Shown here piece by piece: positions 36,396-45,538 of a stretch of 64,000 nucleotides of DNA. Within the stretch, counting starts at the first letter, position 1. Each line of letters opens with the position of its first letter. Made by a program: the position numbers and the translations under genes. Origin of the DNA: Burkholderia sp. D-99 (GTDB lineage: Bacteria > Pseudomonadota > Gammaproteobacteria > Burkholderiales > Burkholderiaceae); assembly GCF_011605345.1 (NCBI RefSeq), contig NZ_JAAOXM010000004.1, positions 62,001 to 126,000 on the forward strand, read 5' to 3'. Under the pieces are notes generated by a model. That model was not told where the DNA came from. It worked only from the letters and a program-made list of their open reading frames with translations, and ran no database searches.

Positions 36396-36869
36396 TCAGT
36401 TCGCGGCGGACGGCAGGATCAGTTCATACGCCCTGACCCGCTCGATGATGCCCGCCGGAAAGCGGCTGATCCGCTTGTCGGGACCGGCAAACACGATCTG
36501 CTGATACCCCAGCGACACCTGTTGTCCGTCAACGTAGAAGCGAAACAGCAGATAGGCCGAACACTGCCGAACCTCGAACGTATTGAGATAGCAGTCGACC
36601 CGCTGGAACGGAAACGTCTCGTGGACGTATTCCTGATGCGCGCGCTTCGTCACGAACGAACCGCCGGCCGCCAGCAGGTTGTTGTGGATGCATTCGTGAA
36701 ACCAGCGTTCACGGCACACGCCCTGCCATTCGAAATATCTTGCGAAATAGGTGTTCATAAAGGCATTGGAATCCTTGAGGTAAATGTCGACCACGTGGTG
36801 GAAAGTTTTCTCGGACTGATGGGCCGTTTCGTTGGAAAGGACGTGAAGAATCGCGTCTTGCGTCAGCAT
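36396..36869 (-). CDS. Hotdog-fold acyl thioesterase-like protein
   Basis: A 157-residue protein with the hotdog pattern seen in 4-hydroxybenzoyl-CoA/CalE7-type thioesterases: MNTYFARYFEWQGVCRERW, then RAHQEYVHETFPFQRVDCYL and a final VSLGYQQIVFAG strand. AAGGAGTT precedes the ATG. Substrate would be an acyl-CoA or acyl-ACP thioester. It lies between a sensor kinase and a response regulator, suggesting it could release a fatty-acid-like signal or respond to one (inference). Confidence 0.75.
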   Translation of the reverse strand: MLTQDAILHVLSNETAHQSEKTFHHVVDIYLKDSNAFMNTYFARYFEWQGVCRERWFHECIHNNLLAAGGSFVTKRAHQEYVHETFPFQRVDCYLNTFEVRQCSAYLLFRFYVDGQQVSLGYQQIVFAGPDKRISRFPAGIIERVRAYELILPSAAN

Positions 36870-37113
36870 GGATAACTCCTTGAGTCGCTACTGGCGGTAG
36901 CGGCGCATTCCTTCAAAAAGAAGGAATGGCCCGATTCTCCCCGTGCAATTCCGTTGAGTGGCGTGGTCAAAACGTGTCGAATTCGAGGTTGACAAACAGT
37001 TGATATGCATCCCACTTTCGCCGGATAATTGGCGCGGTCGTGAAACGCGGCCATCATTTGCGGAAATGCGTCTCCGTTACCGAATCCTCTTCTGCTGATT
37101 TATCGACACTCGT

Positions 37114-38052
37114 ATGCAAACCTTCGTCAGGCAGCCGGTGCTCTATCCCGTGTCCGTGGTGTTTGTCGACGACAATCCGGATTTCCTGCAGGCGCTGCGG
37201 GGCGCATTCCCGGACGAACACCTGAACCGCTTTTTTACGCACCCCCAGGCGGCGCTCGACTTCGTGTCGTCGCGTGACGCGGAGATGCCGCCCACGGCCG
37301 CGGACTATTTCGGTGCGGAGGAAAAAGGCGGAAATGCGATCGGCCAGGACGCGCTCACCGATCCCGCCCGATTCGAGGCGGTGGGCGCGGTGGTCGTCGA
37401 CTTTTCAATGCCGGAGGTCGACGGCATCCAGTTTCTGTCCTCCATCCGCAACGCGAACTGCATGAAAATCCTGCTCACCGGCATCGCCGACGAGCGCGAG
37501 GCGGTGGACGCGTTCAACGCGGGACTGATCGACTGCTATCTGAAGAAGACCGACGTCGAGATGGCGCGCAAGCTGGCAACCGTGCTGGACAACGCGAAAC
37601 GCAAGTACTGCGCGGCCCGCGGGCACATCAGCCTGCATGAAGTGGGCGCGACCTACCGGGATCCGCGGATCGTCAAACTGATCGATGAGGTGGCCGCGCG
37701 GGAAGGCATCGTCGAATACTACTGGCGCCCCAATCAGGACGCGGTGCTGATGTTCGACGCCGCCGGCGCGCCCAGCGTATTTCTCGCCTGGAGCGAAGAG
37801 GACTGGTCGTTCCACTGCGATATCGTGTCCGACGCGGACGGGCCGGCCGAATTGCGCCAAGGCATGGAAGCGCGCCGCATCATGCCGCTGTTCTGGCCAT
37901 CCCAGGCCTATCGGCCGGGCCTCGCGGACGTTCACTGCGCGGCCCCGCTACCCGTGCCGGGATGGAGCGGCACGTTTTATAGCTGGACCCGTCTGGATGA
38001 TGCGGCCACCGAGCGCGAACTGCCTACGTTGGCAAAATGGCGTCACGCGTAA
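37114..38052 (+). CDS. Response regulator with novel-looking C-terminal output domain
   Basis: A 312-residue protein. Residues 12-150 form a receiver domain: VVFVDDNPD (acidic pair at 19-20), AVVVDFSMPEVDG with phosphoacceptor Asp96, ILLTGIADE (Thr) and CYLKKTD (Lys). About 30 extra residues (58-88, MPPTAADYFGAEEKG...) are inserted before the Asp96 strand. The C-terminal half (~165-312) is no DNA-binding domain I know; it has EYYWRPNQDAVLMFD and a FLAWSEEDWSFHCDIV stretch. Receivers with such an insert and unassigned output recall LqsR-like regulators (tentative). Likely partner of the kinase at 34916. Confidence 0.82.
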   Translation: MQTFVRQPVLYPVSVVFVDDNPDFLQALRGAFPDEHLNRFFTHPQAALDFVSSRDAEMPPTAADYFGAEEKGGNAIGQDALTDPARFEAVGAVVVDFSMPEVDGIQFLSSIRNANCMKILLTGIADEREAVDAFNAGLIDCYLKKTDVEMARKLATVLDNAKRKYCAARGHISLHEVGATYRDPRIVKLIDEVAAREGIVEYYWRPNQDAVLMFDAAGAPSVFLAWSEEDWSFHCDIVSDADGPAELRQGMEARRIMPLFWPSQAYRPGLADVHCAAPLPVPGWSGTFYSWTRLDDAATERELPTLAKWRHA

Positions 38053-38500
38053 CCGGTCATCCGCGTATCCCTGAACGGAATGGGTCGGCGAGGCGGTGCT
38101 GTCGTCGGCTCGCCAGCAATTCGAATGGGAACAAATCCTGTCAACATTGACAGTTATCAGCGGCACGGACTTTTGTTCCAATAGCACCCTATTCCGGGGG
38201 CCACCCACTATTCCAATTAGACGGCACATCCATTCGAGGCAGGCTTTAGAAGCAAGAAAAAGGTCAGCCAGCAAGCGACTCATACAGTTGAGTATTGTTT
38301 CAGGCGCTGATTGATAAGCCTTGTCGGATCTGGATCGACCTACGCCGTTAAACCGCAGCACAATCCAGGGGCCTTTTAATATCCCCTCATGACCTCGATC
38401 GATCGGCGGCACGTTCCCGGCTCAGCCACATGAATGCGGCGTTCGCGGAGCAGATCGCACTCGACGCGATCGATGACCGTATCGACCGACACACCCCACG
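38053..38500. other. Intergenic region between response regulator and lipoprotein gene
   Basis: About 450 bases with no supported gene. It contains the 3' flank of the response regulator gene and, at its right border, the lipoprotein terminator listed separately. GC dips around 38130-38300. Confidence 0.45.
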
Positions 38501-38501
38501 A

Positions 38502-38537
38502 AAAAGGGACGCCGCGACGAATCGCGGCGTCCCTTTT
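38502..38537 (-). terminator. Strong intrinsic terminator of the lipoprotein gene
   Basis: A perfect 16-bp inverted repeat: AAAAGGGACGCCGCGA (38502-38517), loop CGAA, TCGCGGCGTCCCTTTT (38522-38537). Read on the minus strand the hairpin is followed by TTTTTC. It lies 64 bp beyond the stop of the leftward lipoprotein gene and could also stop transcription entering from the left. Confidence 0.85.
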
Positions 38538-38600
38538 GTTTGCACGCTTGCGCCGGGCGCGAATCCCGAAGCCTTCGGGATCCGCAGCCCTGCGTAGCGA

Positions 38601-40622
38601 TCAGTTGTTGTACTGCCAGGTGTTGATGTAGTAATCGCCACCCGCCTGCCAGCCAAGCTGGACCTGAACTGCCGATTCCGCGTTCGCGTTGGCCGTCGAG
38701 GTCAGCTGATCGACGAAGCCGCTCAACGTGCTCGAGTATGTCGTCCCGTTGACCTTCGGCGTGGCCCAATTCATCACGTCGTACGGCTGGGCCTGATACG
38801 TCTGGACGCCGTTCGTGAACACCCCGGCGCCCTGCGAATTGATCGCAACCCACGGATTCGGATAGGCGAGGCTGGCCGTCGGCACCGTCCAGTCAATATT
38901 GGCCGTCGGCATCGTCATGGACGAGGCGGTCGACGTACCCGAGCCGCCGGCCGTCAGCAGGTTCGCGATCACGTCGCTGCCCAGCGTCTGCCACGAAACG
39001 GTCGTCCCGGCTGCGGCATTCATGTTCGACGCGATGTTGAGCACCTTCTGCGGCGTACCGATCTGCTGACCGTTGGCATCGTACAGCGTGATCGTGTACA
39101 CCCCGTGCTGGCGAATCGTCGATACGTCGACCGGCGCCGGCGTGTATTCCGGCGTGGTCGGCGTGAACGCGCTGGCGCCGCCGGACAGCGAAGCCCACGA
39201 CCACTTGTACTGCGTGCTCATGCCGACGTCCGGCCAGGACGGCGTGCTCGTCGAGACATGGGCGGGCGGCGCAGTGACGGCCTTCAGCGGGAACGCCAGA
39301 TAAGGTCCGATGCCAGCACTCGGGCTGAGCATGTAGACCCCGCTTGCCGGCAGTCCGGGACCGGTCACGAGCGCCGATCCGACGTACTGGGTGAGACCGT
39401 TGACCTTCATGTTCACCGGAATCTGGATGTTCAGGCCGGATTCGAGGCGACCGTTGCCGGCGTCTGCCGAGTTGGTGAACTGCGTGCGGCCGACGAACGA
39501 CGCAATGTAGATGTCGTATTGCGCCTGGTTGCCGATGATGTCCCATGTACCGTTCGGAAGTTTCTGCACGACGTCGCTTGCGAAGTTCGGCGTGCCGTCA
39601 GCCTCCGTGACGAGGAAATACACCAGCGCGGCCGGGTTGCTGATCGCAGGCAGCGTGCCCGCCGGCAGGAACGCGACGGTCTTCACGCCTTGCAGCGTCG
39701 TTCCCTTCGTGAACAGCGTGTGGCGCGTGCCGAAGCTCTTGTAGCCGTCGTTCAGGTAACTCGCATCGATGGCCGACGCGCACGCCGCGTTGGTCGTGCC
39801 CGGCGTAGCCTGCATCGCGTTCATGCACTGGCCGAGTTGCGAGACGAGCGTCGCCAGGTAGTTCGCGGGCTGCGTCGGCACGGACAGTGCCGCCGGGGCC
39901 GTGGTGCCCTGATTCAGCGCGATCGGCGTGTCCGGATCGGCCAGGCTCGTGAGCTGCAGACCCGTGCCTTTGGCCGACGGCGCCACGGCGACCGCATCGA
40001 TCACGGCGTCAGCGCCGCTCTGGTTCGGCGTGAAGGCGCCCCCGACGGGATCGAACGACGAGGCGGACAGGCCGTTCGCATTCAGAATCTGCGCGAGCGC
40101 CTTGTCGAGCGTGGCGATTGCCGTCGACACGGACGACGACGTGACGGCGGTCAGACCGCCCGATTGCGTGAGCGTGAGCGGGTTGCCGCTCGCCGTGAGC
40201 AGCGCTGCGACTGCGGTCGTCAGCGGCGTGACGTTGGCCGTCACCGGTGCGCCCTGGCTCGTCGCCGCGCTGGCCACGACCGAATACAGCGTTCCGGACG
40301 CGCCCGACGGATCGGTGGCGGTAATCACGAAGGGTGCCGTGAGGCCGCTGATCGATACGCTATACGTGCCGTTGCTGCCCGATGTCACCGTCGTTGTTTT
40401 GCCGGTGGCGTCCATCACCGTGACCGGCGCGCCCACGAGCGCGTTGCCGATCGCGACCGTGCCGCTCATCGCGCTTGCGGCCGTGGTGTTCGAATTGCCG
40501 GGTGAGCTGGACGAGCCGGAGCTCGATCCGCCATCGCCTCCGCCGCCGCATGCGGCGAGCACTGCGGTGGCGGCAATGCACAGCGTAAGCCGTGCGATCC
40601 CCGAGGAGTCTTTCTTTTTCAT
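38601..40622 (-). CDS. Large outer-membrane-type lipoprotein with Ig-like/carboxypeptidase-regulatory N-domain
   Basis: A 673-residue exported lipoprotein. ATG 40622 opens a signal peptide with lipobox LAAC (residue ~25), followed by a Gly/Ser-rich linker. Residues ~50-110 (SGTVAIGNALVGAPVTVMDA, GSNGTYSVSISGLTAPFVI) resemble CarboxypepD_reg-like beta sandwiches. The remainder is Thr/Ser/Ala-rich beta-structured sequence without a known catalytic motif. It is probably anchored on the outer membrane. The strong terminator at 38502 ends the unit. Upstream ORF extension to 40766 is not credible because it precedes the signal peptide. Confidence 0.85.
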   Translation of the reverse strand: MKKKDSSGIARLTLCIAATAVLAACGGGGDGGSSSGSSSSPGNSNTTAASAMSGTVAIGNALVGAPVTVMDATGKTTTVTSGSNGTYSVSISGLTAPFVITATDPSGASGTLYSVVASAATSQGAPVTANVTPLTTAVAALLTASGNPLTLTQSGGLTAVTSSSVSTAIATLDKALAQILNANGLSASSFDPVGGAFTPNQSGADAVIDAVAVAPSAKGTGLQLTSLADPDTPIALNQGTTAPAALSVPTQPANYLATLVSQLGQCMNAMQATPGTTNAACASAIDASYLNDGYKSFGTRHTLFTKGTTLQGVKTVAFLPAGTLPAISNPAALVYFLVTEADGTPNFASDVVQKLPNGTWDIIGNQAQYDIYIASFVGRTQFTNSADAGNGRLESGLNIQIPVNMKVNGLTQYVGSALVTGPGLPASGVYMLSPSAGIGPYLAFPLKAVTAPPAHVSTSTPSWPDVGMSTQYKWSWASLSGGASAFTPTTPEYTPAPVDVSTIRQHGVYTITLYDANGQQIGTPQKVLNIASNMNAAAGTTVSWQTLGSDVIANLLTAGGSGTSTASSMTMPTANIDWTVPTASLAYPNPWVAINSQGAGVFTNGVQTYQAQPYDVMNWATPKVNGTTYSSTLSGFVDQLTSTANANAESAVQVQLGWQAGGDYYINTWQYNN

Positions 40623-40925
40623 ATTCTTGTTCCGGTTGAAATGGCGGGTTTCGATCGAAACCCGAATGAGCAACTGACACGCCGCTTGATGCATCCGGTC
40701 ATGAGCAACTTGTCGTGCTTGCTCGACGGATGTGCGCGGCCCACGAGTGGCGTGCCAAATGATCATCCGCCGCTATATCGGCGCCGGAACGTATTGCTGA
40801 AGAGTCTTTAATTCAATTAATTGTTTTTTGTTGAATTGAAAATTAATTGTTGGGGTTTTGCAAGGCGATGTTATTGGAAACTGGGGAATGTCGAAGCTTC
40901 CAAGCGTGCTGCATTCTGCCGGTGG
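40623..40925. other. Intergenic, AT-rich upstream region of the lipoprotein gene
   Basis: About 300 bases, with an AT-rich patch at 40808-40850 (AATTAATTG repeated in various forms) that is the probable promoter zone for the leftward lipoprotein gene. No gene seen. Confidence 0.5.
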
Positions 40926-41258
40926 CTAGTTAGAGCCATGTTCGCGGGCATCGTCGATTTCAATGCAGAGATAGCGAATCGTGTTTCCGGCTTCATATAT
41001 CCGGGCAGCAATTGCATCGCCCGAGGATTCTTCGTTCACCTGTAAATTGGCGAAGCTTTTATGTGGCGCATCGTGTGCGTGCCGTATGCGGTATCGTCGA
41101 GGCCAATCGGCCACGTGGCTTCCGTGATGGACGTCCTGCATCTGCAACCGCGTAAGATCGCGCGCTCGAAGCTTGCTATCCATTGCAAGATTGAACATCG
41201 CGAGCTCACGAGCGTTCGACGCCATCCGACGCCGCGTCGGGATCGTCCGGTTTTCCAC
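40926..41258 (-). pseudogene. Tyrosine recombinase (phage-type integrase) relic
   Basis: Minus-strand frames give ARELAMFNLAMDSKLRARDL then QMQDVHHG, the start of the catalytic domain of a site-specific integrase. In a shifted frame LDDTAYGTHTMRHIKASPIYR is followed by TIRYLCIEIDDA, its C-terminal box. The middle is deleted and frames are broken, so it is inactive. Confidence 0.75.
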
Positions 41259-41389
41259 TCGATTGTCAACAAGCTTGTTGGGCTCGCTTGAAGACTGGTT
41301 GCCGGGGCGAGGAGCATTTTTCGTACCGTCAGCGATATCGTCTGATCAACTGAGCAGTTATTGAGCATGCCGCCCCAGTCATCCTTTGC

Positions 41390-41572
41390 ATGCAAGGGGC
41401 CATTTCGATCTTTACATCATCGCTGACATTTCATCGAATCCACCTGCCCCGCTCCTGGAAGCAGGTGGCCGACATGGGCGTGCTCAGCGCCAACGGCGAC
41501 AAGATCTACCCGTACATGAACGTCGACCGGATCGCGGACTTCAAGGAAGTGGCCGATACGCTACAGAGGTAA
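41390..41572 (+). pseudogene. C-terminal fragment of an unidentified protein
   Basis: A 60-residue open frame whose second half (GVLSANGDKIYPYMNVDRIADFKEVADTL, residues ~30-58) looks like a genuine protein C-terminus. The first half looks random, so this is probably the tail of a gene cut by the integrase-relic deletion. A hairpin with a T-run follows at 41622. Family not recognised. Confidence 0.4.
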
Positions 41573-41621
41573 GCGTGCTGCGAGGCCACGGCGTACGATG
41601 ATGCGCGCCGTAGAACCATGT

Positions 41622-41661
41622 AATGGCGCCACGGGCTCGATGCTCGCGGCGCCATTTTTTT
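41622..41661 (+). terminator. Rho-independent terminator
   Basis: AATGGCGCC (41622-41630) pairs with GGCGCCATT (41648-41656) across a 17-base loop, followed by a run of T to about 41661. It terminates rightward transcripts coming from the fragment at 41390 and insulates the next gene. Confidence 0.7.
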
Positions 41662-41779
41662 ATGTGGCGTCAGTGCGGGGCCCCTTCCGAAAGATGTATC
41701 CTGAACCTGGCGCGGTTTCGCAACGGCGCGTCGGCACCGGTCGCGCTTATGTTCTGTCAAAACCACTACAGGAGTGGCG

Positions 41780-42184
41780 ATGAGCAACGTAACGTGGATT
41801 GTGGTGGCTGGAGAGGGTCGCGCACGCATCTTCGCATCGGGCAATGGGTCGTCCGCGCCGCAGCAGATCGACGATATTTCCAACGCAAATCAAAGTGCGG
41901 TATTGCTCACGGACAAGCAGGCCGAGGCGCTTTCCGAGAGCGAACGCAAAGAGAAAGAGCGGGACAAGTTTGCACTCCAAGTCGCGAAGTACCTGGAAGA
42001 CGGGCGACTGCATCAACAATTCGGCAATATGAGGATCATTGCGGAACCGAAGTTTCTGGGGATGTTGCTCAGCTATCTGGATGAGCAGACCAAGAAACTC
42101 GTGTCCAGCCACGAGAGCAAAGACTATTCGAGTTTGAGCACGAAGGAGGTCGAGGAGATTCTTGCGCGGGGGGGCTGTCAGTAG
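41780..42184 (+). CDS. Host-attachment family protein
   Basis: A 134-residue protein matching the 'required for attachment to host cells' family. It starts with TWIVVAGEGRARIF and contains VAKYLEDGRLHQQFGNMRII and APPKFLG-like AEPKFLGML, ending in helix-rich sequence. The family (about 140 residues, eRF1-domain-like fold) was named from plant-associated bacteria; its molecular role is uncertain. ATG 41780 follows AGGAGTGGCG. Intact gene in a region of relics. Confidence 0.82.
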   Translation: MSNVTWIVVAGEGRARIFASGNGSSAPQQIDDISNANQSAVLLTDKQAEALSESERKEKERDKFALQVAKYLEDGRLHQQFGNMRIIAEPKFLGMLLSYLDEQTKKLVSSHESKDYSSLSTKEVEEILARGGCQ

Positions 42185-42223
42185 TTTCGTGTTCAAGGCA
42201 TATGATGCTCCGAAGGAGACTAT

Positions 42224-42520
42224 ATGCCTCGCAAACCGAAAGCCAAACCGATAGACCTGCCGGCGATTCCCGCCGAGTTGCTTGAGCAATTCGGCAGCGG
42301 TCCGATGACGGCTGCAGCAATCAACGCCGCAACGCTGGCCCTCAAGAAGGCGCTGATCGAGCGAGCGCCGGGCGGCGAGATGAGTCGCCATCTCGGCTAC
42401 CCGCCTGGCGCGGCCAAGTCAGGTACCGTAACCAACCAGCGCAATGGCACGGGCCCCAAGACAGTCCTGACCGAGGACGGCCCGATCCGTCATCAATCTA
42501 ACGGTGTCCACGTGTCCTGA
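42224..42520 (+). pseudogene. IS256-family transposase, N-terminal fragment
   Basis: A 98-residue frame starting PRKPKAKPIDLPAIPAELLE then FGSGPMTAAAINAATLALKK, GGEMSRHLGYPPG and TVLTEDGPIR: the N-terminus of an IS256 transposase (full length about 400). Similarity stops at GPIR (about 42492), where an ISNCY fragment begins shortly after. AAGGAG lies upstream of the ATG. Confidence 0.85.
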
Positions 42521-42541
42521 GTTACAGGGGCAACTCCAGTG

Positions 42542-42732
42542 GCCACGCGAGCAACCATCAGTTACCCGAAGATTTGGCGCTTCGTGCCTTGAGCCTGATC
42601 CGTGAGCGCTACGTCGATTTCGGGTCAACGTTGGCTTGCGGGAAGCTTTGGGAGTGCCACGGTATTCCGTTGGCCAATGAGACGGTCAGGAAGCTGATGA
42701 CGGACGCTGGGCTCTGGATTCCGGGCCGGCGA
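42542..42732 (+). mobile_element. Internal ISNCY-transposase fragment
   Basis: In one frame this DNA reads ASNHQLPEDLALRALSLIRE, RYVDFGSTLACGKLWECHG and ETVRKLMTDAGLWIPGRRR, the region after the helix-turn-helix of ISNCY-type transposases (..L...HG...S.ET.R..M..AGLW..R..R). No start and no catalytic core remain. It has joined the IS256 stub by deletion or insertion. Confidence 0.7.
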
Positions 42733-42842
42733 CGGCCGACCTCAGGCGGCGTGTGTCCGGATGGCGGCATAGGCCAAGCGACTACCCACTTCAGTTGCCT
42801 TCATTCGTCCGCTTGCCGAACAAGTTGACATTACCAGCCCAA

Positions 42843-44132
42843 TCACTGAGAGATGCATAGCGGAATGGCTCCGACGCCGTTCGTGGCTGGCATCTGACCC
42901 ACCACGACCTCCCCCGGACCCGGACCGCCGCAAGGATGAGGGGGCCCGTGATTAATCTGATTGGACATTCCCGGGGGGCGAGTACCAAGCTTAGCAATAT
43001 CTCCCGACCTTTCGATAACGTCGTGCCGCGCCTTATCGTATGTCTTATGCGCCGCTGTATCGACTTCATCCAGTTTCTTCAGCATTTGCGCCGTTTGTTC
43101 GGGCGTAGCTTTGGCCTCGGGCGGCCGCTGACCATCTTTCCAAGGGTACATCCATGCCCAGTCGATCAGTTGATTGTCGAGCAAGGGCCCCATCTTTACG
43201 AATCCATTTTCCAGCGTCAACTCTCCGACTGGACCGCAGGAGAACTTGGCAAACTGCGGCACCAACGGATGATTCCCGCGCTCGACAATTCTTGAAGTCC
43301 GTCCATCGCGGTAGATGGTGACATTCGCAAGCTCGGAATACTGATCTGTGGCGCAGTTGACAAGAAGCTGCCTCACTACCGAATAGGGTTCTTTGGGCGC
43401 TTCATAAACGATCATTAGATCGACGTGCCTGACCGGATTTGGGGAGAGCGCATCGATGACTCTTTGTGCGAAATAAAGGGTGCGGGTTGGCTTGTCGCCT
43501 TGAGCCCAGATCAGATACCGTGCTGTCGGCTCTGGGCGCTGGTCAAGAGTTTGCGAATCGACCGCACTACAACCAGTAATCACTGTGCAGGCCACAGCCG
43601 AAAGAAGCAACGACAAACGACTGGCCCATGAAGAACGACGCACGAGCGTCGACAGGCGCGCCTGTTGGTCGAACCGGATCTTGATCTGCTGGCCGGTCAG
43701 GTCCTCGGGGCGAAGGTCATGGCGATGGGACAGCAGGTCGCGGTGGATCTCGGGCATCCGGTTCACGTGCTCGTCGACGACGGCGGCGCTGACAGGCAGC
43801 ACGTCCGGGCCGAGCGGCCTATCGAGCGTCACGTAGCGGTTGAGCCGGGGCAGGCGAGCAGAGTTGGCGGCGCCGTTGATCGCCTCGGCGACCGCGCCGG
43901 GCATCTTGTCCATCAGCGAGAAGCCGGTTTGCGCGAGCTGCATCGCGCGCTGGACGGTGTCGACGTGCCAGGCCAAACCAGCCAACGAGCCAAACTGTCC
44001 GGCGACACCGGAGGCGAGCGAGCCGCCGAGGCCGCCCAATGCACCGCTAATCGGTGTCAAGGCGCCCAGCGGGCTGCCGCCGAGCCGGGGCGGACGACCG
44101 CCATTCGGAGCGAAACTCATTTTTTTGTTCAT
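42843..44132 (-). CDS. Chimera: VgrG-like N-terminus joined to a T6SS-neighbourhood-type lipoprotein
   Basis: One 429-residue frame holds two unlike parts. Residues 1-~160: a Gly/Ala-rich leader, then RLNRYVTLDRPLGPDVLPV and LLSHRHDLRPEDLTGQQIKI, resembling the start of a VgrG spike. Residues ~164-429: RRSSWASRLSLLLSAVACTV with lipobox VITGC (Cys188), then a soluble domain (YLIWAQGDKPTRTLYFAQRV, ...) typical of small exported lipoproteins. A GTG at 43643 (VRRSSWAS) could be the lipoprotein's own start. An in-frame deletion between a vgrG and a neighbouring lipoprotein/immunity gene is the simplest explanation. The lipoprotein half may still be made. Confidence 0.6.
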   Translation of the reverse strand: MNKKMSFAPNGGRPPRLGGSPLGALTPISGALGGLGGSLASGVAGQFGSLAGLAWHVDTVQRAMQLAQTGFSLMDKMPGAVAEAINGAANSARLPRLNRYVTLDRPLGPDVLPVSAAVVDEHVNRMPEIHRDLLSHRHDLRPEDLTGQQIKIRFDQQARLSTLVRRSSWASRLSLLLSAVACTVITGCSAVDSQTLDQRPEPTARYLIWAQGDKPTRTLYFAQRVIDALSPNPVRHVDLMIVYEAPKEPYSVVRQLLVNCATDQYSELANVTIYRDGRTSRIVERGNHPLVPQFAKFSCGPVGELTLENGFVKMGPLLDNQLIDWAWMYPWKDGQRPPEAKATPEQTAQMLKKLDEVDTAAHKTYDKARHDVIERSGDIAKLGTRPPGMSNQINHGPPHPCGGPGPGEVVVGQMPATNGVGAIPLCISQ

Positions 44133-44401
44133 TCCTTCTCAGGTTCTGCCCGACAGGCCAGCCGGCCCGAGGCCCCGCTACTGTAGGAGAAAGGCCGACA
44201 AAACAAAAGACACTATCTGGCCCCTGATTCCATCGATGAACCGATAGGCTATGAGCAGCGGCGGAAGGATTTGTTGACGTCTGGTCTGTCCGCTCGCCCT
44301 CGCGGTGAACCGCAAAAATCGGCCCGCATCATTACCACCCGCCGCGCCAACTGGCCCGGCAGGTCTTTCTTTTCCTCTCGGTTTCCCTTGTCGTTGCGCG
44401 G

Positions 44402-44668
44402 TCAGCCGCGCCAACCGGTAATCGTGATAGGCGATGCGATTGCGTCTTGATACAGATTCTTTCTCGAGCCTCTGCCGCGATAGGGGGCGATACCTACAGG
44501 CATTCTCACTGGCGCGATCCCCGGCGTGTATCCGCGTGCCTTCTCGCTCACTGTCATCCCTCCGATGATGCGACCGTCGGGATTCGGTGCCTCAATCAAG
44601 ACGCCAAAAGAGCATTCTTCGACGGTCCAACCGGTGGGGAGATCGACGGGTAGGTTCAGATCGCTCAC
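44402..44668 (-). CDS. Small hypothetical protein downstream of fic
   Basis: An 88-residue protein starting at GTG 44668 with TTAGGAAAATC upstream. It has a compact beta-rich first half (PTGWTVEECSFGVLIEAPN, GGMTVSEKARGY) and a basic tail. It begins 15 bp after the fic stop, so they are probably cotranscribed. Family unknown. Confidence 0.6.
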   Translation of the reverse strand: MSDLNLPVDLPTGWTVEECSFGVLIEAPNPDGRIIGGMTVSEKARGYTPGIAPVRMPVGIAPYRGRGSRKNLYQDAIASPITITGWRG

Positions 44669-44683
44669 GACGATTTTCCTAAC

Positions 44684-45529
44684 TTACGTCCGAAAATCCG
44701 GTGACGACGGAACCGTATCCGGTGCGGATGCATGACTCAGCCCGAGCACGTCGAGATACGTGTCGAGCGAGCGTTGCGCTGATTCGGCAACCAGTCGCGT
44801 GATGTCGCCGTAATCGCCACGAACGCACGCTTTGTCGAGCGAGTCATAGTAGGCAAGCCGATCCTCTTTACGGATGATTGCTGGCGGATAGCCAGCCTTC
44901 ATCAACTCGAAGTTGAGCAGCAGCCGCCCCGTCCGCCCGTTGCCATCGATGAACGGATGGATCTTCACGAATCGTGTGTGCAGTTCCGCCGCCCGCTCGA
45001 TCGGATGCGTGTCTCCAGCCGCCTCGTACCAGTCGATCAGCCCGGCCATTTCGGCAGGCAGATGCATGAAGTCCGGCGGCGTCGTACTCGCACCCGCGTT
45101 CACCACGTTTTCGCGGCGATACCGGCCTGCTTCTTCAGCGTCGATGCCTTTCAACGCGAGACTGTGGATGTTGCGGATCTGCCATTCCGACAATGCTTCC
45201 GTTTTCGCCATGATGTCTTCGACATAGACAATCGCGTCACGATGGTTTGTCGCCTCGACGTGCTCGCGAAGGGACTTCCCGCCGACCGTAATGCCTTCGA
45301 GCACCACCTTGGTTTCTCGCAGCGTCAGCGTGTTGCCCTCGATCGCGTTCGAGTGATACGTCCAGTCAAGCAACAACTTTTCGCGCAGCGAGGCAACCGT
45401 GTGCTGCGGCAGCGGACGCGCGGCGTCGAGTGTCGCCTTGTCGGCATCGATCGTGTTCAGCATCGCGGAGGTTTGATTCGGCATTTGCTTCTCAAGGCGA
45501 GGTTCACTATTCGCCAGCATATATCCCAA
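44684..45529 (-). CDS. Fic-domain AMP-transferase-type protein with built-in inhibitory motif
   Basis: A protein of 266-281 residues (start ATG 45484 or 45529). The Fic active site HPFIDGNGRTGR is complete (His to Arg, residues 176-187 from the shorter start). A YHSNAIEGN motif near residues 43-51 is the class II inhibitory helix, (S/T)xxxE(G/N), whose Glu blocks ATP positioning until relieved. The Fic transfers AMP to target proteins. A short HTH ORF ends 10 bp before the 45529 start, which supports an operon. Confidence 0.9.
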   Translation of the reverse strand: MGYMLANSEPRLEKQMPNQTSAMLNTIDADKATLDAARPLPQHTVASLREKLLLDWTYHSNAIEGNTLTLRETKVVLEGITVGGKSLREHVEATNHRDAIVYVEDIMAKTEALSEWQIRNIHSLALKGIDAEEAGRYRRENVVNAGASTTPPDFMHLPAEMAGLIDWYEAAGDTHPIERAAELHTRFVKIHPFIDGNGRTGRLLLNFELMKAGYPPAIIRKEDRLAYYDSLDKACVRGDYGDITRLVAESAQRSLDTYLDVLGLSHASAPDTVPSSPDFRT

Positions 45530-45538
45530 TGGAGATGG

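Noticed and set aside
44178..44414. 78-residue minus frame after the 88-aa gene
   Set aside because: No ribosome site, overlaps the neighbouring gene end and reads as random basic sequence.
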